Positions 8,038 through 12,524 of a stretch of 12,524 bases of DNA are shown piece by piece. The translations under genes were made by a program, and so were the position numbers. Position 1 is the stretch's first letter. Every line of letters starts with the position of its first letter. This stretch comes from Siphonobacter sp048595215. GTDB lineage: Bacteria > Bacteroidota > Bacteroidia > Cytophagales > Spirosomataceae. Under the pieces are notes generated by a model. The model made no database searches. It was given only the letters and a program-made list of their open reading frames with translations, and had not been told where the DNA came from. The stretch covers positions 1-12,524 of the forward strand of contig NZ_JBMDWJ010000156.1 in NCBI RefSeq assembly GCF_048595215.1, read 5' to 3'.

Positions 8038-8083
8038 CCCCGGGTGTAACCCGGGGCTATTCAAATTGAACTCCTCCGGAGTT
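8038..8083 (+). repeat. Two-hairpin REP-like unit 3 (left end of RAYT element)
   Basis: Hairpin A is CCCCGGGT, loop GTA, ACCCGGGG (8038-8056). The linker is CTATTCAAATTG (8057-8068). Hairpin B is AACTCC, loop TCC, GGAGTT (8069-8083). Compared with unit 1, the A stem differs at two base pairs and the B stem at one, and in each case both partners change so pairing is kept. Confidence 0.88.
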
Positions 8084-8087
8084 TTTT
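8069..8087 (+). terminator. Possible intrinsic terminator made by hairpin B of unit 3
   Basis: The 6-bp AACTCC/GGAGTT stem with its TCC loop runs directly into six T (8082-8087). It could stop read-through from the hydrolase genes before the transposase gene. The stem is short, so strength is doubtful. Confidence 0.35.
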
Positions 8088-8159
8088 CTATTTATTCAAC
8101 GGTGGTCAAGACCGATAAGAATCCTCTTAACATTGCTCATATACATCCTTTAGCTACAT

Positions 8160-8603
8160 ATGAGCACCTTTACCCAAATTTTATATCAGATTGTCTTCAG
8201 TACCAAACATCGCGAGCCGACGCTGACGCAGGAGAATCGACCATTGCTATTCCGCTATTTCTGGGGCATTCTTCAACGGAAGAATTGTCGCTTATACCGA
8301 ATTAACGGAGTAGAGGACCATGTGCATATCTTGACGCATATTCATCCTTCCATAGCTCTGGCCGATTTGGTTAAAAGTCTCAAGCTGGCTAGCTCAGAGT
8401 ACATCAAAGAGCAAAAGTTGTTTAGCGAATTCCGTGGCTGGCAGGTTGGATACGGAGCATTTACGTATTCGCAAAAAGAGAAAGAGGTGTTGATCGCTTA
8501 TGTGAAGAATCAGGAAGAGCACCACCGCTTGAAGATTTTTCCAGATGAACTCCGGGACTTACTTCAGGAACATGGCATCGTATTCGACGAAAAATACTTA
8601 TGA
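8160..8603 (+). CDS. REP-associated tyrosine transposase (RAYT, IS200/Y1-like)
   Basis: This is a 147-residue single-domain HUH nuclease of the Y1 transposase family. Such proteins cut and rejoin single-stranded DNA at REP hairpins through a phosphotyrosine intermediate. Visible motifs are an N-terminal strand with QIVFSTKHREP (10-20), the metal-binding HVH in NGVEDHVHIL (49-58), and a C-terminal helix with YVKNQEEHHR (114-123), where Y114 is the expected nucleophile and Q118 the usual supporting residue. Length matches the family and no frameshift or missing catalytic residue is seen, so the protein may be active. The ATG at 8160 gives MSTFTQILYQIVFSTK, a typical start. An open frame overlaps it from 7982 in another phase but is a shadow. 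Inverted 46-nt repeats sit on both sides. Confidence 0.92.
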   Translation: MSTFTQILYQIVFSTKHREPTLTQENRPLLFRYFWGILQRKNCRLYRINGVEDHVHILTHIHPSIALADLVKSLKLASSEYIKEQKLFSEFRGWQVGYGAFTYSQKEKEVLIAYVKNQEEHHRLKIFPDELRDLLQEHGIVFDEKYL

Positions 8604-8604
8604 T

Positions 8605-8650
8605 AACTCTGGAGGAGTTCAACATCAATAGCCCCAAGTACAACCCGGGG
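8605..8650 (-). repeat. Two-hairpin REP-like unit 4 (right end of RAYT element)
   Basis: Read on the minus strand: hairpin A CCCCGGGT, loop TGT, ACTTGGGG (8650-8632, two G-T wobbles), linker CTATTGATGTTG (8631-8620), hairpin B AACTCC, loop TCC, AGAGTT (8619-8605, one C/A mismatch that is a T-G wobble on the plus strand). It is the most degenerate of the four units. It starts 2 nt after the transposase stop and ends 22 nt before the 3' end of the convergent lipoprotein gene. Confidence 0.82.
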
Positions 8651-8672
8651 TATCAACGGTTGGCAATAGCCT

Positions 8673-9281
8673 TTAATACTTAATCCGCACCCGAATTGTA
8701 TGCGGAGCGGGCTGATTCCCACCAAAGTACAATCCCGTTTTGTAAGCAAATTTCTTGTTGTGATTGAATCGTACGGGCTCACCGTCCATGACCCGATATT
8801 CCTTTCGACCGTAATCAATTTTAATACTCAGTCGAGTGGGTTGATTAATGGACGTTTCGCCGACTTTGAAGGCCGTGCGTTGGCCGTCCACGTACGCATA
8901 ACAACCCAGATCAATTTTCTGCGTTTCCGGATTCCACCGCCAGGCTACCCGAGCCCCGTCTACCTGATGCGGTGCTGAACCTAAATCCTGATTTTTGGAT
9001 CCGACAAAGCCCAGCCCAATCACCTTATTCCAGTCATGCTGATCGACACTCTGTAAATCATAAATACAGGTACTGTCGAAAGTAACGGTGGCTGCCACTT
9101 CCCGAGGGCTGATCAAAATGCCCGTTTTGCGTTTAAAAATCGGTTCATGACTAAACGCTTCAATCACCACCCACTCCGGATCAGAAAACAGAAAGTCGGG
9201 GACACAACCCTGAAAAAACAGTCCTACCCATAACAGGCTCACGTAACAGAAAAAACGACTGGCGTACGAACGAAGAAGCAT
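8673..9281 (-). CDS. Putative lipoprotein with C-terminal beta-sandwich-like domain (202 aa)
   Basis: The ATG at 9281 gives MLLRSYASRFFCYVSLLWVG followed by LFFQGC, a signal peptide ending in a lipobox-like sequence with the candidate lipidated Cys at residue 26. An earlier in-frame ATG at 9365 would bury this signal 28 residues inside the protein, so I prefer 9281. The lipobox is imperfect (Q at -2), so lipidation is probable, not certain. The mature protein is rich in predicted strands: VAWRWNPETQKIDLGCYAYV, TRLSIKIDYGRKEYRVMDG, and a C terminus GLYFGGNQPAPHTIRVRIKY. That ending resembles those of concanavalin-like lyase or glycan-binding jelly rolls in Bacteroidota, but I cannot assign a family. 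It is divergent from the large DUF4450-type gene with 106 nt between starts, which suggests a related role at the cell surface. Confidence 0.75.
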   Translation of the reverse strand: MLLRSYASRFFCYVSLLWVGLFFQGCVPDFLFSDPEWVVIEAFSHEPIFKRKTGILISPREVAATVTFDSTCIYDLQSVDQHDWNKVIGLGFVGSKNQDLGSAPHQVDGARVAWRWNPETQKIDLGCYAYVDGQRTAFKVGETSINQPTRLSIKIDYGRKEYRVMDGEPVRFNHNKKFAYKTGLYFGGNQPAPHTIRVRIKY

Positions 9282-9387
9282 ACGGGATAATTTGTAAAAG
9301 CTTAACGGTATGGGGTTACAAAGTTGGTATACAGTACAGGCAATAATTCGAAGGAAAGCGATCATTCGAAACGAAAACGTACGTAGA
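9282..9387. promoter_or_regulatory. Divergent promoter region, lipoprotein / DUF4450-type gene
   Basis: The 106 nt between the two chosen starts must hold promoters for both genes. On the lipoprotein strand CAACTTTG lies near 9326-9319, one base off the Bacteroidota -7 consensus TAnnTTTG, but the nearest TTG upstream is too close for a standard -33. On the plus strand GATAATTTG (9285-9293) is suggestive but not an exact match. The repeated ATTCGAA (9345-9351 and 9364-9370), 19 nt apart, could be an operator half-site pair, but this is speculative. Confidence 0.35.
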
Positions 9388-12300
9388 ATGACTCAGCAAA
9401 GTAAGTCAATCCCGCATAGACTTTTGATAGGGGGATTTTTTTTCTTAACCCAGTTCATTTTCGTAGATGAGCTTCAGGCTCAGGAATTGTATCCCGTTTC
9501 CCTGAATGATCGCTCCTGGCACGGCCAGCAACGGGAGCTGCGGTACCGACCCGAGGGTAAAGATTTCGTCATTGTCAATGGCAAGCGAAGATTTACCCGA
9601 GCCTTGTACGGAACCAACACGGCGTTTCGGGCCGAAGCAGGCGATCTGCCCGAGTTTGCTCTCTATATGCCGGGTATGGGCGGTAACCTGAAATTTGGCC
9701 TGGTGAAAGGCTCGGTCAGTAAATGGCTGAATGATGCAGACACCATTACGGCCGGATACCGACCCGGCTCGATGTTGTACGAAATTAAGGATGCACTTTT
9801 AGGAACGGGAACGCTCAAACTAGTCATTCTACCCCTGGCCAATGCGGAAGGAATCATCGTAAAAGCTCAATTCAAAAACGTATCGAATGATCTGGAGCTA
9901 TGCTGGACTTTCGGTGGAGCCAGCGGAAAAAAATTCAGTCGTAATGGTGACATGGGGCCCGATCCGGAATCGAGCTTTTACCTGAAGCCGGAATACTGTA
10001 CCGATAATCGTTTCACCATTCAGAAAAATACCTTCACCCTCCAGTACGGTTCCGGACTACCGATTCAGCCTGCTTCCACTGAAACAGCCAAACTCAAAAA
10101 AGAACAATCCCTTCTCGGCTTCGTGCCGGTGGCTTCTACGATTCAACGGGCTGATGCTACGCAACAAGAGTCTCCGCTGCAACTGGCTCAATCTCAAGCG
10201 GCGGCCTCGCCCGTACTGACGGGTCGGGTAAAAGGAAACGAACCGCTATATTTCGCCTTACAGAATCCGGAAAGTAAAGCAGAACTGGTGTATGCAAATG
10301 CCGCAACACTTTTTGCCGAAGCCGAAATCGCCCGAAAAAAAGTAGCGGATCGCATTCAGGTCAAAACACCTGATCCTTATCTCAATACCGTTGGCGGTGC
10401 CCTCAGTATCGCCTCAGATGCCATCTGGGAAACGCCTTCGTATTTGCACGGAGCCATTGGCTGGCGAATTCGCCTGAATGGCTGGCGGGGAGCGTATACG
10501 GCCGATCCACTGGGTTGGCACAACCGGGCACGAACGCATTTTCGGGCCTACGCTCAGTCGCAAATGTCTGCACCCGTTTCCGGACCGAGCGTACCCGATA
10601 CAGCCAATCATCTGGCTCGCCAGCAGGAAAAACTGGGGAATGCGGTATTTACGAGCGGCTATATCAGTCGTGACCCGGAGGGGAAAGCCATTCGTCCGCA
10701 CCATTACGACATGAATCTGGTGTATATCGACGCCCTGCTCTGGCACCTGAACTGGACGGGTGACTTAACCCTCGCCCGGGAGTTATGGCCCGTCATCCAG
10801 CGGCATCTGGCCTGGGAAAAACGCAACTTCGATCCCGACGGCGACGGCCTGTACGATGCCTACGCGGCCATTTGGGCCAGTGATGCCCTGCAGTACAGCG
10901 GCGGAGCCGTTACCCATACCTCGGCGTACAACTACCGGGCCAATCGGATGGCAGCTACGCTGGCGAAGCTACTGGGCGAGGATGCGAAGCCGTACGAGCG
11001 GGAAGCTGAAATCATTCATCGGGCGATCAACCGTGTTCTGTGGATTCCCGAAAAAGGGGTCTATGCCGAATTTCAGGATGCCTTGGGACTAAAGAAACGC
11101 CACGACGTACCGGCCCTCTGGACGATCTACCACGTCATTGATTCTGACGTGCCCGATGCTTTTCAGGCCTACCAGAACTTACGCTACGTAGATACCCAGA
11201 TTCCGCACCTTCCAATCCGGGCCAATGGGCTGAAAGACGAGGGCTTTTATACGATTTCAACCAGTAATTGGATGCCGTATGAGTGGTCCATTAATAACGT
11301 AGCCCTGGCTGAATCGGCTCATACAGCGTTGGCAAACTGGGAGGCTGGGCGTACGGAAGAAGCTTTTAAACTCTGGAAAAGTGAATTACTGGCCTCGATG
11401 TATCTGGGGGGAAGCCCCGGAAACTTTGTTCAGATTTCCCATTACGATGCCAATCGAGGAGAAGCCTACCGGGATTTTGGTGACCCGGTCGGTATCAATT
11501 CCCGAACACTCGTAGAAGGGTTATTCGGTATCGTACCGGATGCGTTGAACAATCGGCTCCTGATTCGTCCGGGCTTGCCCAAAGCCTGGGCGTACGCATC
11601 CCTTGAAATTCCGGATTTGTCGTACAACTTCAATCGAAACGGCCTGACGGAAACATACACCCTGAAACCCCGGTTTCCGAAAAAACTGGATTTGTGCCTA
11701 CGGGTAAACGCCTTACGGGACGGAATCAAACAGATTACGATCAACGGAAAGAAAGTAACCTGGAATTTAGCACCCAATGCGATTGGGCAACCCGTAATCG
11801 AAATCAACAGTCCCGCCCAGGATTCGTATGAAATACGGATAGAGTGGGCGGGAAATGATTTCAAGTCCATTCCATTACGCGATACCTACGCTTGGGGTAC
11901 CACCCAGACTTTTCCATTTCCCGGATCCCTCATTCAGAAGGTTTTTGATCCGCAGGGAATTTGGCAGAACGTACAAACGAAGGGACATACCCTGCGTGCA
12001 ACGATTGCTCCCAAACCCGGTTCGCGAACGGTCTTTGTCCAGTTAAAACAGGGACAGCTGACCTGGTGGCATCCCGTTTGTTTTGAGGTACAGGAACGGC
12101 TATCACTCGTGACTCAGTCGGAACAAACAGCCTTTCAGCTAAAAAATCACACGGATCAAGTCATCAAGCTTCGGTATACCATTCGGGGTGTATCCGCGGA
12201 AGTAAAACTGGAACCTAGAGGGTTGTCTGAACCAATCCGGATTCCGAGGGCTCAGCTTCGCCCTGGTACCAATCCGATAGTCATTCAAACCAATGCAGGG

Positions 12301-12524
12301 GAGCATTTCTCCTTAATGCTGACTAACTGGGAGGCTGCCTTGCCGGAATCTTCTCAGGAGCCAGTATCGCTGACGCCGTACTTCAACGACCGGGTAACAC
12401 AGATTTTCAAGAATCAATACCTGTCGCCCCGATCGCAAACGCCTACGCTGCAACTACCTACGCAAGGTATTGGCGAATGGACGCACCCGCTGTTGATGGC
12501 AGAGATCGACGACGCGGGTTTACG
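9388..12524 (+). CDS. Large exported DUF4450-type protein with (alpha/alpha)6 glycosidase-like core (3' end outside window)
   Basis: One uninterrupted frame runs from ATG 9388 to the window end (1045 codons plus 2 nt) with no stop. Residues 1-36 form a signal peptide (LLIGGFFFLTQFIF ... LQAQ|ELYP). Residues about 37-320 are beta-rich (DFVIVNGKRRFTRALYGTN, FALYMPGMGGNLKFGLV). The middle (about 330-760) resembles (alpha/alpha)6 glycosidases of the GH63/GH65/GH78 type: GAIGWRIRLNGWRGAYTADPLGW-like strings, HHYDMNLVYIDALLWHLNWTGD, FDPDGDGLYDAYAAIWASD (D482-D489 region), WMPYEWSINN (628-637, E632) and VEGLFGIVPDALNNRLLIRPG (from 709). The visible C-terminal end, YFNDRVTQIFKNQYLSPRS and GIGEWTHPLLMAEIDD, matches my memory of Bacteroidota DUF4450 proteins, which are about 1200 residues long; thus most of the gene is here. 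Catalytic residues are not established; the acidic residues named are candidates only. Confidence 0.8.
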   Translation, partial: MTQQSKSIPHRLLIGGFFFLTQFIFVDELQAQELYPVSLNDRSWHGQQRELRYRPEGKDFVIVNGKRRFTRALYGTNTAFRAEAGDLPEFALYMPGMGGNLKFGLVKGSVSKWLNDADTITAGYRPGSMLYEIKDALLGTGTLKLVILPLANAEGIIVKAQFKNVSNDLELCWTFGGASGKKFSRNGDMGPDPESSFYLKPEYCTDNRFTIQKNTFTLQYGSGLPIQPASTETAKLKKEQSLLGFVPVASTIQRADATQQESPLQLAQSQAAASPVLTGRVKGNEPLYFALQNPESKAELVYANAATLFAEAEIARKKVADRIQVKTPDPYLNTVGGALSIASDAIWETPSYLHGAIGWRIRLNGWRGAYTADPLGWHNRARTHFRAYAQSQMSAPVSGPSVPDTANHLARQQEKLGNAVFTSGYISRDPEGKAIRPHHYDMNLVYIDALLWHLNWTGDLTLARELWPVIQRHLAWEKRNFDPDGDGLYDAYAAIWASDALQYSGGAVTHTSAYNYRANRMAATLAKLLGEDAKPYEREAEIIHRAINRVLWIPEKGVYAEFQDALGLKKRHDVPALWTIYHVIDSDVPDAFQAYQNLRYVDTQIPHLPIRANGLKDEGFYTISTSNWMPYEWSINNVALAESAHTALANWEAGRTEEAFKLWKSELLASMYLGGSPGNFVQISHYDANRGEAYRDFGDPVGINSRTLVEGLFGIVPDALNNRLLIRPGLPKAWAYASLEIPDLSYNFNRNGLTETYTLKPRFPKKLDLCLRVNALRDGIKQITINGKKVTWNLAPNAIGQPVIEINSPAQDSYEIRIEWAGNDFKSIPLRDTYAWGTTQTFPFPGSLIQKVFDPQGIWQNVQTKGHTLRATIAPKPGSRTVFVQLKQGQLTWWHPVCFEVQERLSLVTQSEQTAFQLKNHTDQVIKLRYTIRGVSAEVKLEPRGLSEPIRIPRAQLRPGTNPIVIQTNAGEHFSLMLTNWEAALPESSQEPVSLTPYFNDRVTQIFKNQYLSPRSQTPTLQLPTQGIGEWTHPLLMAEIDDAGL

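Larger units (their letters stand above)
8038..8650 (+). mobile_element. RAYT element: transposase gene flanked by inverted two-hairpin units
   Basis: A Y1/IS200-type transposase gene (8160-8603) is bracketed by unit 3 on the plus strand and unit 4 on the minus strand. Extended by one base on the outer side (8037 and 8651), the two ends match at 38 of 47 ungapped positions as inverted repeats. The right end begins 2 nt after the transposase stop, while on the left 76 nt separate the repeat from the start codon. No target-site duplication was found, which fits HUH/Y1 chemistry. RAYT genes elsewhere are usually single-copy and domesticated with their REP sequences, so current mobility as a unit is uncertain. 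Confidence 0.7.

Noticed and set aside
7982..8305. Plus-strand open frame across unit 3 into the transposase gene
   Set aside because: It reads through the repeat hairpins and overlaps the RAYT gene in a different phase; the RAYT frame has all family motifs.
7893..8650. CRISPR-like array of palindromic repeats
   Set aside because: Only four units, in alternating orientation, with spacings of 10, 43 and 521 nt and no cas genes; the REP/RAYT explanation fits better.
8096..8664. Short direct repeat TCAACGGT near 8096 and near 8653 as a target-site duplication
   Set aside because: One copy lies inside the element, between unit 3 and the transposase, and the other outside unit 4, so they do not flank an insertion; Y1 transposases also do not normally make such duplications.

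Overview
The window looks like chromosomal DNA of a Bacteroidota bacterium, probably a Cytophagales/Spirosoma-like genus (inference). The grounds are secreted enzymes of Bacteroidota type with signal peptides ending in ..AQ, a DUF4450-type protein seen in Bacteroidota glycan clusters, starts without strong Shine-Dalgarno sequences, and a balanced GC content everywhere except the first ~700 bases.

Layout. Positions 1-711 are AT-rich and essentially gene-free, but the left edge carries a 46-codon remnant of a SAM-dependent methyltransferase on the minus strand. A small secreted protein of unknown function (712-1095, +) converges on uvrA (1226-4075, -), and a perfect bidirectional terminator hairpin lies between them. 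Divergent from uvrA are two exported glycoside hydrolases on the plus strand: a GH29 alpha-L-fucosidase with accessory beta-sandwich domains (4281-6359) and a Tat-exported GH125 exo-alpha-mannosidase (6456-7871). They are followed by a repeat-rich segment (7893-8650) built around a RAYT (REP-associated tyrosine transposase, 8160-8603). To its right are a putative lipoprotein on the minus strand (8673-9281) and, divergent from it, a very large exported DUF4450-type protein with an (alpha/alpha)6-barrel-like core. That last gene starts at 9388 and runs off the window end, with 1045 codons visible.

The genes at 4281-12524 read as a glycan-degradation neighbourhood: fucosidase, mannosidase, a glycosidase-like giant and a surface lipoprotein. 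No SusC/SusD pair or regulator is visible inside the window.

The most striking structure is a family of four 46-nt units around the RAYT gene. Each unit has the same plan: an 8-bp hairpin with a 3-nt loop (A), a 12-nt linker beginning CTA, and a 6-bp hairpin with a 3-nt loop (B). Hairpin sequences differ between units, but most changes are compensated, so the folds are kept. Units 3 and 4 flank the transposase gene as inverted repeats. Units 1 and 2 face each other across only 10 nt and form a perfect 68-nt palindrome with no gene inside. This looks like a RAYT element beside its own non-autonomous, BIME-like derivative.
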